Source of the DNA: Tomocerus qinae
Lineage: Eukaryota; Arthropoda; Collembola; Entomobryomorpha; Tomoceridae
NCBI GenBank assembly: GCA_020055645.1
Contig: CM034547.1
Coordinates: 55,926,909-55,990,908, forward strand
DNA: 64,000 nucleotides
Direction of reading: 5' to 3'
The position numbers and the translations under genes were made by a program. Under the pieces are notes generated by a model. It searched no databases and was not told where the DNA came from. It saw only the letters and a list, made by a program, of their open reading frames with translations. This document shows positions 12,401-23,600 of the stretch, piece by piece (position 1 is the first letter of the stretch; every line of letters starts with the position of its first letter).

Positions 12401-15400
12401 ACTAAATTTATTTTCCCGACATTTATTTTGATCCCAATTCTCATTGCTAGTACTTTATAAATGGTTTTTATACAAAACTATCAATGACAGTATCTTCAGT
12501 TTGTGTTTTGTTGTGGAAAATGTCACATAATGAACATGATAAGAACCCAAGGCGTGAATTTGTATTTCAAGGAAAAGTACAAATAGTCACTACCGTTCAT
12601 CATATAGACTTGATTTCTAACTATTTAGTTCTCATGCAATTACCTCTAAAACAGTGCTGTAAATAAAGATATATTTAGCAGCCTGCAGTGCAAAACTGAT
12701 GTCTGTAGGCCATACTGTGTTAAGTGTTCGCTTGGTCTATATACATAGCACAGTTGTGTAAGAAGTCAGTCAGGGAGAAATGAAATTGGACAGAAGATGG
12801 TAGATTACGTGAGGATTCAAGCGGACTGTGTCGATGTACTAGAAACGACTTCATTATTTGAATAGTAGCAAAGAGGCAGTCTAAATGTACGCCCATTCCG
12901 TAGTGTAATGGGAGTTAAGTTGACATTTCTCTCTGTTACTTTTATGCAATAATCCTTATTGCTGACAATGAGTGAGCAGTGGAAACTTATGCGACTGCAA
13001 TTTAAGTTGCTTTTAAGAAATGTGTGACATATGTACATGCCAAATTGTTTTACTAGTATATCATAGTATATGATCCTATCTATGTACCTATATACGACAA
13101 AAGAATCACTCGCGAGGGGTACACAGACACAGAACCTTTCGCCATTAAATAAAAATGAAATTGTACATAGGTACTTCAATTTTTCCTCGTAAAGCTAAGT
13201 GATTTTCTTCTGAGTCGTAGATATTTATTCGGACCAGATTATATATTTTTACTTCAATAATATTTACAGTTCTTACATATTTGAACATACTAAGACATTC
13301 ATGTAATATTTATGTAATGTTATAACTTGTGTATTTTAGCGTTTTAGGTTTATACAGAAAAACCCAAATAAATGTTTTCAATGAAACTTTTTGAACACTG
13401 ACCTAATTGCTTTATATAGCTGTTAATGTTGTGGAATTATAATAATGCCCAAGGATGTGTATGTTGACACAATTCTTGTTTTGGAATTATGAACAATAAT
13501 GTTTTTATTAGTCCACTTATATTTATTTAGCCAATAAGCACACTGAAATGGTTGTTAAATTCTGTAGTTGACAAGAAGATGAGTTGAAAGAGGTAAGTAG
13601 TGTTATTTATTTAAGAAAGATGAAATCGAAAGCGGGAGACAGGAGATAAGGAATATTAAGTATTTATGTAAGATGATGTTTGAAAGTAAAGCGAGATAGA
13701 AAAGGAGAGTAAATGGGGCAGGGCTGGTTGTATCGCTGAGAAGGAGGGCATGCAGAGAGATAGAAAGAAAGAGAATGCGAGAAGAAGAATAATAACACAA
13801 AGAGAATAATAATTATGATAATGGGAGGAGAGAGAATATTACATGCACGAAGCGTAGAATGAATATAAAGGTTAACGTAACGTGGCGTATTTTTATTTGT
13901 AACACTAGGCCAGAAAGCAAATTACGAGAAGGGCAAATGACTCTCATTACACATTATTTGCACTGAGCATCTTGTGCTGACGTCCGTTTGACTGCTGCAT
14001 AAAGTTAACTTAAGATTAGAGAGAAGAAGCTGAACTGAGAAATGAGGGCTGCTTGTATTTTGCAATTTTATTTCGAGTACGTGTTCTAATATAATGCAGT
14101 AGTAATGGACTCCAGTGTGCAATAGGAAATGGAATTATTGTACATTGTGCTCGCTCCTAGCCACCATCCAGTTCAGCTCAATGTACCAGCATTACTTCTC
14201 CAGTCTCTTCACGACTGGAGGAATACTATGGACTCGAAATTTAACTCTGTAAATAAGGCTGATGTGATGTGACTTTGACGATGTGAATATGTACTTTAAA
14301 TAGAAAGCACCTGCTTTTTATTTGGCAGTTTTACTATTACCTTCTCAAACGTCAGCTATTGCTTCAAAAATATATGTAACAATCCTCCGACAGATACCTA
14401 CTGCCTCCATAACACTATATGTTAACAATGCCACTTCTTGTTTTCATTATGAAACCTTTCCTCCTATCATTTGGACTTTTTCTTTGGATTTCTGTTACTT
14501 TTATTACTGTGGCATTGTGTGTGAACTGAATACAGAGTTTATCTGAGCATTATTACATTCTTAGCTTACTTCAATTCTTCTCTACTTATTGATACTCCTA
14601 AGCCATGCCTTTTATATATGTATATAGGGTCCTATTGTTGAGAAAAATCTTTTTTTTTTGTTTTTTTTTGTTTCTTATCTAAAGCATTTAAATCACTGCT
14701 CTGCTGTACAGATTTGAGAATGATAAGGAATTTTAAAGTACTAGAGGAGGTAATGAGTAGTATATCGATTTGGAGAAAGTGGAGTGAGTGAGTTATTTCT
14801 ATTAGTAAGTGTATCTGTGACTGATCAAAGGATATCTATCTTTAGGGTTTTATTGTCGGATGGTTAGAGTAACAGTAATACAGTAGCCTGATTTCACGAC
14901 TGGACAGGAGATTAAATGAGAAAGAAGGAGAGTGCAGGTCAGCTCACATTCTCATCACAATCATGATTGTAGACAGAGCTGTAGTCGTAGAGAGGAGTAG
15001 TAAACGGGAGAGTAAATGTGATGTGGCTGGGAAGAATCAGAGGCTGGGTGATGGGATGGTAGGACTTGTAGTTGATAGGATAGATAGATACTTAAGAAAA
15101 TAGGTATCACAAGCAAGACAGGACCATTAAAGTCAGAAATAGGAAGTTTCCATTAAGAAAGTGCTAGAGCCGAGAGGTACATTAGATGAAACTTGATCTT
15201 TTGCTTTCACTCCTTTCTCCCGCTAACTAACTGCTATGTGCGGCAGATGCAGTCAACAGACAGCAAACCACTTTCACATCTTCTCCTTCTTACTTACCAA
15301 CCTCGGCACTCCTGCTACCTACTCCTATTAACTATATTACGTCTACTGCCGAACAACTAACAATTACTAGACGTGGACGCCCCGACAACCTTCCTTCCTG

Positions 15401-17565
15401 CTTCCTACTACTACATTTATATAGAACACATCTATTAGCTCCTATGCACTAAGCACTACTTCGTTAGCCACCATTTGATTTGCTTTTCTGTCCTTTCTTC
15501 ATTATAATTATACCTAAAAGAGCTTTCTCTTTCCTTCTTATAGACTTACCACTGAACATGTGCCTTCCCATTTTCCTTCTTCTTTCCCAGTTCCGCAGAA
15601 GCTATTTCTAATTTCGTTTAATTGTGAGATTTTCATCAGGTCATGGTCATTCTTCTTTCATCTTCTCCAAGACCCACACCATTATTACACAGTCAAAGAC
15701 CCATTGTACTTTAGTTACATTCCCTAAATCGCTAAAAGCTATTTTCTTTTCTTACATCTATATATTTTCTTAGCATAATTCATATTGCATCGCTAACCTT
15801 GGATTCGTCTTACAAACTCATGACAAAAAATACTCTCCATGTCTTCTGACGTAAAGCAACTGCCATTAAAACTACCTTGGTACCTTACATAATGAGCATT
15901 GGCAGTTGCTTAATAATAGTCAAAGATAACGACATTAACAGATAAAAAATGTGGAATCTGTCTTTTAATTAGGGAAGCAGGGCTAGAGTTTTATCTTCTC
16001 GTTGTACTCAATCTGGGAATTAATTGTAGATTCCAAGAAGACCTTGTCTTCTAAAAATAGAAATCTTGAAATCTGATTTACTACATTCACAGTATTATTT
16101 AGAATTTACTATTCGACCCTCAGTAGAATTGTTTATTGTTTATAAAGCGTAGTTCATGACAAAGAGCTGAATAATATAGTACAACTGTATATTCCTGGTA
16201 TTTTTCTATGCTGTCCAAATTATATGTAAGAATGTATGTTATTATGTTATTAAGCGTGTTATCTAATTTATACTATAATGACATTGGTACATGGAAAAAT
16301 AAGAGTTGCAAATTGAACGTGAATAAATAATTGGTTATCATCCGGATAAAGCTAGATAACGAGTAACGATTTCTTGACTGGGTAAAACAATTTGTAAACT
16401 TTTTCGTACAGTGTTTTTCCCCATCGAGAACAGATGTTGAAGACAACAAGCCAAAGTATATGTTCACGTTAATAAATCCGAGTGTTTTGTTAATAATGTC
16501 AAGTATGTGCCTATGTTTACGCATTTTGTTTGTTTAGGCTATGAAAGTCGTAGCTTTTCGTTACTCAAATCTAACTAATGATGGAAATGGAAACACAAAT
16601 AAATTAGGTTTTACAGAATTTACATCGTTAACTCTTGAATATATTTTGTTTCTACTATTCAATGATTTTTATTTAAAACGCGTAAAACTACAATGACTGA
16701 CTGAAAAATTGTATAGTGTAAGAATATTGTTTTGCTGTTAATATCAATCCATTAAGAAGTTTAGATGTGGATTATTTATGTGCTCAAAAAATGAAGTTAG
16801 TAGATGTAGTGTAAATTATGTTGAAAATGTTACAAAGATTGTAAGAAAGGGCGCAATGAAAGTAAAATGTATGAGATGTGAGATGTGCTGTTAATGTTGG
16901 TTGTCATTTGTGTTTAAGGAGAGGAGGCGAATGGTGATGGGCGGAAGGATGATGGGGCAGATGGAAACCTGACATTGACTTCGACGGTTATTCGGAGTTC
17001 AATTGAGGATAGCTCTGGGGAAAGACTCAAGTTTCCTCTGAAATTGGCAGAGACGCTGAGCATTATCTTGATGGTCTTGATGGTAGTATTGATATTTATT
17101 GGTGGGCTGTGTGTCTACGGATGCTACAAAGGAAGAATGGCCAACGCTTCTCAACCTCTAGCCCCGTCGATAGATAACGGCAGGGGAAGCAGTGAAAATT
17201 GTGCTAGTTCCACATGGGCCACTAGTCTGGGAAAAGGCTCCACTCCCCTTATTGCTCCTCCACCAAAAGCTGGAACCACGATGAACGATTTCTATGGGCC
17301 GAGCTCTTCAGCCTCTATAATTTCAAACACGAACACGATGAGCACAAGTCTGACGATGGAGGTGGACGAGGATGTGGACAAAGAAAACGACAAAACGAAA
17401 GAAACGGTTTGTGTAATAGATAAGTGCGTGGGTGTGAGCGAGCCGCTCTTCTCTCCTAATATAGGAGAAAGTATCCGGATTCCGAATGACTACAGTTGTC
17501 TAAGTCCTCACGACAATGACAATGACTACGGCAATGGTGACAAAGACTTGGTGCTGCAGAGTTAG
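3322..17565 (+). CDS. Sidestep-family Ig transmembrane protein, gene 1 (5'-partial, 4 exons)
   Basis: Spliced CDS 3322-3449, 4026-4185, 10767-11366 and 16919-17565; all boundaries are GT-AG and phases agree (2 bases of a split codon, then 0, 1, 1), giving 511 residues and a stop at 17563-17565. Order: Ig4 (residues 1-97, Cys27/Trp40/Cys77), Ig5 (98-296, Cys121/Trp134/Cys277), a short acidic juxtamembrane stretch (298-340), one membrane helix (about 343-363) and a cytoplasmic tail of about 148 residues. Phrases such as LRFGSN, SEGESVLLECHV, MWFHQ, DYGTVACWARNSYGK and PCLFHII are hallmarks of the Side family, type I neuronal surface proteins that bind Beat receptors on axons. Signal peptide and Ig1-Ig3 must lie left of base 1. 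No FN3 exon was found. Which Side paralog this is cannot be told. Family assignment is strong; the exact acceptor at 16919 is less certain. Confidence 0.88.
3450..4025 (+). other. Intron splitting Ig4 of gene 1 (576 bases)
   Basis: Canonical donor gtaagg and acceptor cgtag. The intron sits between the C strand (WFHQ) and the next strand, exactly as in gene 2 (40999-49827), but is far shorter. It contains a 15-bp-arm hairpin at 3859-3903. The short open frames in it (3549-3761 +, 3873-4103 -) have no recognisable features. Confidence 0.85.
3859..3903. repeat. Perfect inverted repeat, 15-bp arms, 15-base loop
   Basis: Arms 3859-3873 (gtctgtgctacatat) and 3889-3903 (its exact reverse complement) can fold into a perfect hairpin. 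It ends about 120 bases before the next exon of gene 1, roughly where branch-point and upstream control elements lie. It could be the remnant of a small inverted-repeat element or a splicing-related structure; the sequence does not decide. Confidence 0.8.
4026..4185 (+). CDS. Gene 1 exon: second half of Ig4
   Basis: The exon is 160 bases, phase 0 in and phase 1 out, with acceptor cgtag and donor gtaagt. It encodes the E and F strands: MTLVLRHLTHLSGGNYNCEAAND, with Cys77 in the usual Y-x-C context, then VGKGISNPLPIPLY. The paralogous exon of gene 2 (40839-40998) is also 160 bases with the same phases and reads LVLQKITRHTAGNYTC. N-R-T is a likely glycosylation site. Confidence 0.93.
5493..5537. 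repeat. Tandem duplication of a 22-23 base unit
   Basis: Two adjacent copies (5493-5514 and 5515-5537) share the core ttgataatagtcagctt and differ by one added T and the last base. This looks like a simple replication-slippage duplication inside an intron. Confidence 0.85.
5710..5733. repeat. Imperfect CA microsatellite
   Basis: Short AC-repeat run with interruptions (acacacacat acacttacacaca) inside a gene 1 intron. Confidence 0.8.
10767..11366 (+). CDS. Gene 1 exon: Ig5 with a large internal insertion
   Basis: 600-base exon, phase 1 in and out; the split codon G|TT gives Val. It starts VSPKCASPEASRVPLSVGES, with B-strand Cys121 (LLACNV) and Trp134 (FYWTLN), and ends LDDYGTVACWARNSYGK with Cys277, then PCLFHII. 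In gene 2 the two Ig cysteines are 54 residues apart; here they are 156 apart. The extra 100 or so residues are acidic and Ser/Thr-rich (ADANSMNVDADMHFDSESES, TTSMTSTETTSS), followed by a basic patch (GKRRD). The frame is open throughout, so it can be translated, but an unrecognised intron inside it is not excluded. Reading past the donor (gtaagc at 11367) meets a stop at 11411-11413. Confidence 0.88.
13610..13850. repeat. Purine-rich tract
   Basis: Long run dominated by A and G on the + strand (for example gagagatagaaagaaagaga near 13755), within an intron. It is low-complexity sequence and explains the antisense pyrimidine-coded open frame at 13603-13800. Confidence 0.6.
14650..14673. repeat. 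Poly-T run with G interruptions
   Basis: Blocks of T separated by single G bases inside a gene 1 intron; simple low-complexity sequence. No adjoining retroelement sequence was recognised. Confidence 0.85.
15854..15911. repeat. Inverted repeat, 12-bp arms
   Basis: Arms 15854-15865 (aagcaactgcca) and 15900-15911 (tggcagttgctt) are perfect reverse complements, separated by 34 bases. Intronic; function unknown. Confidence 0.7.
16919..17565 (+). CDS. Gene 1 terminal exon: juxtamembrane, TM helix and cytoplasmic tail
   Basis: The first AG after a T/G-rich tract (tgtgtttaag) gives phase 1, which joins the Ig5 exon in frame (split codon A|GA, Arg). An acidic Gly/Asp-rich stretch (ANGDGRKDDGADGN, with an N-L-T site) is followed by TLSIILMVLMVVLIFIGGL, a membrane helix at about residues 343-363, then CYKGR as the cytoplasmic stop-transfer. 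The tail is Ser/Thr-rich in its first half and acidic later (VDEDVDKENDK), and ends LVLQS-stop at 17563-17565. It lacks the NPDVIP stretch and C-terminal PDZ pattern of gene 2. In-frame AG sites at 16921 and 16924 are alternative acceptors differing by one or two residues. Confidence 0.85.
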
Positions 17566-17791
17566 ATCTGCTATAAAATAAAAATTGCCCTAAAGGTAAA
17601 CTATCGCTGACAAGTTCACGGGGCTAACACACTAAAGTTTTTCACGAGACTCAAGTACAGAATATTTGTACAGATAGATTACACAAAGCCGCCTATAGTC
17701 TTAGCTCTAACAAATGTATCACTTTTAGAAGAGTATCCAACTCGCCAGTCTTCCACGTTCTCTTTGACCGTTTTCTTCAACGAGGACTATT

Positions 17792-17844
17792 AGATTACAT
17801 TTCACATTACATCACATTGTATTACATTTCTCGTATTACATTAT
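17792..17844. repeat. Short ATTACAT/CACATT repeats
   Basis: Several near-copies of attacatt and cacatt follow one another in the presumed 3' UTR of gene 1. A similar run occurs on the same strand at 41023-41053 in a gene 2 intron. Confidence 0.6.
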
Positions 17845-19171
17845 ATGACTTTCTTTCACTTACTTAGTCTCCAATGTTTTCTTTGTCTTTACCTCTTCCC
17901 AAAAGATTCACAAAACTTTCGTCGTCCTTATACGCAATACGACTACTCTTTCTAAGGACGACTTTTTTTACTTATTTTAACTACTACACTTACACTTCCC
18001 TTATAAATCCAAATGGTGTCATTATTTTTCCCCTACTTTTATTTAAAGCCTCTCTTGGCTCAGACACTTTTGATATCTAAGTCCTAACTACCGGATCAAT
18101 TCTATCCTTTTCAATCTTCATACATTACTTCTGGAATACAAAACATCTCAGATATTTCATTCTACAACCAACTATTTAATCTATGTACATTGAATGAAAT
18201 CACACACTCGAGAAACAAAATAAAACTTCGATTCCTTCTTTCCCATTGCAACTGCACTGACACGTTTTCCAATACTAACTTTTCCATTTGCATCTGAGTC
18301 AGTGCACATTTTTAAAAAAAACTTCGGGTGTTTATGTCCAGTATAAATTAATTGAATAAGCAAACTCTCTATGTGTGTGTTTTGAGAGTATTCACATTGT
18401 ATGCACATTTTTGTAGGAATATCAAGTTCCATTTTATTGGTGCATTTTTAAGCATCTTCTCTTCAAGGATAATAATATTTTGAATTTTCAAAAGATTTTA
18501 ATCAATTTTTGATACAATATTTCTGATGCTGTACTTTTCTGGTGCAGTGGTACATAAGTACATATACTTAGTAAGTAGGTTATTTGAATTGTAGCTGAAT
18601 TCTTTTTACTATAACATGAATGCATTAGATTTGTCTCAATATTTATGTGTTTTGTATTCTCTGGGTTATCTTATAATTTAACCAGCCGAGAGACAAAGAA
18701 CTCTGTTTTCCTTATAAAGTGCTTACTTGTGTGACAAAGTAGTAGTAAATTAATCTCGAAGTGCTAAGAAAGTTACTTGAACGTGCTTCCTACATTCTAC
18801 TTTAGACTTTGCCAAAAAATATTATTGAATACGATAGATTTAATTTTTCTCCTGTCATGTTACTCTTTGATGGAAGAGTATGATTTGAAGCGAGGAAAGT
18901 ATTTTGTATTATTGATGTACATATTATGTAACATTATTAGTTAGTATTGTTCAACTGATACTGATAGGTAACCTTGAGTCAATGTTCCAAATGGTACAAA
19001 TTATTGATTAATTTGTGTTTAGCGTGTTTCCTACTTTGTTAATATTTTGTTAGAATTATATTTTTTGTTTAAGAGCACGGGTTAAAAGGTAGCATTAGGT
19101 TGTGTTAGTTTTTAGGTAGAAATGATTCGAACAACTAGATTTGTAATCACACTAGTCTTTTTAGAAGCCAA

Positions 19172-19198
19172 AATAAAGGAAATTGAATAAACAATAAA
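19172..19198 (+). promoter_or_regulatory. Candidate poly(A) signal cluster for gene 1
   Basis: Three AATAAA hexamers occur within 27 bases (19172-19177, 19186-19191, 19193-19198), about 1.6 kb after the gene 1 stop. Clustering makes use more likely, but AATAAA is common by chance in such AT-rich DNA. Confidence 0.4.
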
Positions 19199-19358
19199 CA
19201 AAAATCTATTGGCTAAAGAAATATGGATTTAGCACGAATGTTTTCCAATATGTTAGCACGGTCAGTCAGGGAAGTATTATTGTTTGTGACATAATCTGGG
19301 TGCATTGTTCCTATTTATCAAACCTAGCAGGGAGAAAGGAACAGCTATATTGTAAAAA

Positions 19359-19379
19359 TGTAAATACTCGTACAATAAA
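19359..19379 (+). promoter_or_regulatory. Pumilio-type UGUAAAUA site followed by AATAAA
   Basis: TGTAAATA at 19359-19366 fits the Pumilio consensus UGUANAUA, and AATAAA follows at 19374-19379. Pumilio controls many neuronal mRNAs through 3' UTR sites. This one matters only if the gene 1 transcript extends this far, which is unproven. Confidence 0.25.
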
Positions 19380-20256
19380 ATTTTTAATTGAAATGTAAAA
19401 GCTCATGCACAGGACTTTTATGATTGTGAGTTTTGACATTTACTTTTGTTAATCGTAATTGCTAATGCCTCTACCTCTTCACGAGAAACCATGTAGGTAA
19501 TAGGTAATTAAATCTCTGTATACGACAATCTTAAAAATGTTATAACTGTGAAAGTTCTTAATAAATACGTCTGTTTTCCACTATATAAAGCTGTTTTATT
19601 GATTCCAAAAGGTGTATTTGCATGGTCGAGATTTTTGGAAGATTTTTCTGTTCTGATTACTGTTATTACTGTAAAGGGTTGCTAAATGATTATTTAAGTA
19701 GATAGTTGCATCTAGAACAATAGATTGCATAAAATGCCTGAATTATTGTAGCCAATTTTTGCTATAGAGAGGGTATAGCTTTGGAAACAAGTGATTTGGG
19801 TCAGCCTAAAAATATTTTGGGTGTAGAGCCTATTAATAAAGTTCAGGCACGTTTTGAGGTTAATTTACATTGGTCCCCCAATATCCTAAGTAGCCAATGA
19901 TGGGAGTAAAAATGTAGAACACGATGTGGGGGAAGAAAATGAATCTGCCAATTATTTTCATGGTCTTTCGTTTTCACACCATTTTAAAGCTTATGGATAA
20001 TTATAGCGTTTATGAAGTGCTAGTAGGTAAATTGTAGGCTTGGGTATAATTACCACTTGAGGTCTAACATTGGAAATACTTTGCACGCATCAGATGGCCT
20101 AGAGGAATTATTGATTTTATACTTATCCAGAGATAGGCAGGGAAAGAGGAAAAATAATTAAAGTTTTCTCTGGTTTTCAAATAGAAGCTTTGGAAAACAT
20201 AAATGAGGGAACGGAAGTAATTTGTAGCCACCTACACAGCAAATAGAACTAACCTC

Positions 20257-20694
20257 ATGACATTCCCCCGATCCATCATTTTCCATCCTCTGGATTCGGA
20301 CATTGCACACCTCCTACAAACAACAAACGCTCGCTCGCTCACTCACTGCCCGAATTTTTGCAGCGTAACCAAACCGAATGTAGATACCACACATTCATCT
20401 TTCGCTTCTCAAACTTTAACTCACTCGGTTGGAAAAAGTGACGGCTGTGTGAGTGTGGGTCAGCATTGCAAATTTTTCACCAGAAGCCGCCAGCTTGCAA
20501 TTTATATGCCACATACACATACTTCTTGCGTACCAATGATAGCAAACCAAGAAACCTTACCGCTTCTGCTCCCCGAGATACCAGACTACATATTAATACA
20601 ATATATATCAGACACTATAAGTCTTAAATCCACTATAGTTTCCTATACGCAATATAAAAGAGTGAAAGCCGCACGCAATGTTATATTTATATAG
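20257..20694 (+). CDS. Marginal single-exon open reading frame, 145 codons
   Basis: ATG-initiated frame in the gap between the two Side genes, locally richer in C and G than its surroundings. The product is rich in Ser, Thr, His and Ile, with no signal peptide, membrane segment, repeat or domain that I recognise. By my rough estimate a frame this long is uncommon but possible by chance on two strands of a 64-kb AT-rich window. It could be a lineage-specific gene, part of a noncoding transcript, or chance. Confidence 0.15.
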   Translation: MTFPRSIIFHPLDSDIAHLLQTTNARSLTHCPNFCSVTKPNVDTTHSSFASQTLTHSVGKSDGCVSVGQHCKFFTRSRQLAIYMPHTHTSCVPMIANQETLPLLLPEIPDYILIQYISDTISLKSTIVSYTQYKRVKAARNVIFI

Positions 20695-23600
20695 AGCAAA
20701 AGTAAAAATGGTCAAATCCTATAAGGTTAACGTTGTTAGTACTAAATAGATATAAAAGTGTAGTGAAGTGTATAAGTATATTTTTGAGATGTGTTCCACT
20801 GATTTGACTTTGACCTGTGACTCATTTTGTATGATAGCTTAGCGACTTAGAAAGCCACGCCTGTCATAATATCATGTATCTAACCTACATCACTCACTGG
20901 GCAAATGGCTAGAGGTGATCATATGAGAGAACTGAATCCGCTTGTTAAAAAATGGGGGCAAATGTAGAACAATAAACTGATTTGAGGTTTACATTATGTA
21001 GCATGTGTGATGTCTACTTTTAGCCATGGCGTGCTTTATCTAAGCTTTTTAACAAGGAAATTAATCAAAAGCAAGAAGAATAAAGGGTAGAAGTGGTAAA
21101 CTGGTATAAACAGCGCGAATGATGTATGAGGTCCCTGAGGAAACATTTTTATTCCTCGATTTCTTCTATTTTGATGGGAAACTTGGGAAAAAATTAAATC
21201 TCATCCAGATTTGGGATGTTAGTATTGCAAAATGGCCAAAACATATGTGTATGTTCTTTTTTCCTTCGGGGGACTTTCATATGAAATATGGGATTTGAAG
21301 CCAGATTTGAATTAGAGCGGTAGGATGTTAAGACGACAAAAATAACGAATGTTGTGATATAGCATTGACATCGGCGGATGATATAGTTTAAGTATTCTAT
21401 ATGAATGTTGTAAATCTAGGTTGTGAATGAAAATGAATTTAGGAATTCGGATGAAATCTTTATGGAGATTGTAATGGGCAAAGGTGAATTTGTAGTTGTT
21501 CAGGGATTACTATTATCGTGTGGTATAAAATAGGTAGAGACGAAAACATGACTCCGATCTGAGTCAGGCACGAATAAATGGACCGACAAAAAAACTTTCT
21601 CAACTTCTATTGATAATGTATTTTGAGAAAGTGATGTGCTGAGAAGTCATAAAAGGTTGTAGGCAGAGAAAATTGGTTAGGTTTTCTTGGAGGTCCCGTC
21701 TGTGCAACCAGTAGGTAGTAAGATATCATGAAACCTATGGCGTTCTTATTGGTTCCTTAATAATATTAAGAAACAAACATGTGTATGTATCACAGACAGA
21801 GTAGTGGCCGAGAAAAATTGCAACATTCCTTTGGCACGTGCACTTTATAAGAAATTGGCGGAATGGATAAGCAATGGAAAGATATTATGATGGCAGAAAG
21901 ATAGTTTCATCTCAATTATTTATGTCGACTTGAAATAACTAAAAAAAATCTCAAGGGGCTCATAATTGAAGGGAAAGTTTGATAACTTTTTCCTACACGA
22001 ACACAAACACTGCCACACGTATGCTTTAAGAATACCTTCATAACTTACATTGCTCAGAGGAAGGATTTGTCCCTCGTTTTCTCCATCCCTCATTCCCAAC
22101 ATTGTGATTTGCAATTAACAACTCACTATAAATCAGGGATTCAAAAAAAATAAAATGTTCCGTTGATTGAATTTTTGATAATTAAAATTGCTTTTCATGC
22201 CAGTTACTCCAATTTACATTATCGGATAATGTACGGTATAATATATCAAGGTGCACTACAGGGTGCCATAATAATTTCCACATTCCGAAAAGGAAGCACT
22301 TAATAATGAAGTTAATGGACTAGCATATGTTTACCGTGTATAACTTGTTATCAAGAATGAACTAATCACATAGATGTATTAAAATAAGCGAATGTGATTC
22401 CTAAACACAACAGAAAAATATTTGTTTCAGGTCGTTATACCTGTGGGTGTAATGTAATTGCTCATTGATTGGAGAGTAGCATTATAAGGTGTGACAAGGG
22501 AGGATCGCATGTTCCATAAATTACTCCACTAATAGGTACCTCATTGTCAGCTCTCAAAAAATCATTATTGTAATGGACTGGGGAGATGCAGCAGAAAGAG
22601 GGGAAAGTCAATGTACACATTCCTTATTTAACACAGCCACTACTCTCAACTCAACTACCTACGTTTACTCAATTCTTATATCCTTCTCTCCACTTCACAA
22701 TACCCTTCTTTTGTTATTTATAGCTCTACTTGTAAAGATATATCGAGCTTACTATTGTAATGCTTAGTGAAAGAATCACAAGTATCCACCCTCCCTTTCT
22801 CTTTCTACTCACTTCACAACCATTTCATGTACAATTGACTTTATGAGGGAAAAGTAATGTGAATTACTGCTCTGATGCCTCCGATTATTTTACAATTGAA
22901 AATATTACACAAAATGCATGATGCAAAACTCATGTGAAACACACCCGGCGAAATTCTGACAAACTTGTTATTGCTGACGATAGAATGATAGAATAAACTA
23001 GAATGCATTTCATAGTCAAAACCAAACAAATGCATTTAGTGTCGGCAACATACATAGTACAGTTTGCATCTTTCAAATTTTTCAACATCTGTAATTTTGA
23101 AAATCTAAAATTGATCTCACAAGTTTTCTAACTCTATTTTTAACCTAATTTTTGTAAAAATAAAAAAGGTAGAAAAGAAAGATACTTTTGAGTTGAGAGA
23201 AATGTTGAGTTAATGAGGGTAAAATTTAAATACAGTTACTAGTAATTACAGTTAATACAAAATCAAGAGAAACGGTAGAATGATAGTAAATGAGCATGTG
23301 TAGCTATGTTGTATAAAGTAAGTAGTATTTGATTGTGATGAGTGTGTAAGTGTCCATGGATGGCAGGAAGGTAAATAAATACATCTATCTGTATCTTTTG
23401 GTTGGTATTGTACTAGTTGTAAGATTCCATCTCAATAATCCATGGGAAGCCGAAAGTAATGTCAGTTCACACAAAGGCGCAGATGAAATATGCATGTAGA
23501 CGCTGGTGGTAGAAAATATATTGCATCTCTCCTCCTCTTTCTCTTTACACATCCATTGCATACTCAGAGAGTCACCAACGAGAGGGGCTAATATCTAACA

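Larger units (their letters stand above)
11367..16918 (+). other. Intron between Ig5 and the membrane exon of gene 1 (5.6 kb)
   Basis: I searched this stretch by eye for an FN3 exon (phase 1 in, phase 1 out, with N-C-S/T, GG-L-P-Q and Y-A-x-N-x-x-G-R-S type motifs, as in gene 2) and found none. It holds a purine-rich tract near 13610-13850, a T-rich run at 14650-14673 and an inverted repeat at 15854-15911. The antisense open frame 12817-13179 (120 codons) has no ATG start and no recognised domain. Confidence 0.65.
17566..19200 (+). other. Probable 3' UTR of gene 1
   Basis: The region after the stop is T/C-rich with no credible coding continuation. An AATAAA occurs only 12 bases after the stop (17577-17582), which is implausibly close. 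A cluster of three AATAAA hexamers at 19172-19198 and another at 19374-19379 are better candidates for the transcript end. The end coordinate is an estimate. Confidence 0.4.

Noticed and set aside
12817-13179. 120-codon antisense frame in a gene 1 intron, cysteine-rich
   Set aside because: It begins with TTG, has no signal peptide or recognisable cysteine pattern, and fits chance in a 64-kb window.
22023-22114. Possible extra minus-strand tail exon ending in a good donor (agcaat|gtaagt)
   Set aside because: There is no credible acceptor upstream, and gene 2 already ends with an in-phase stop at 29766.
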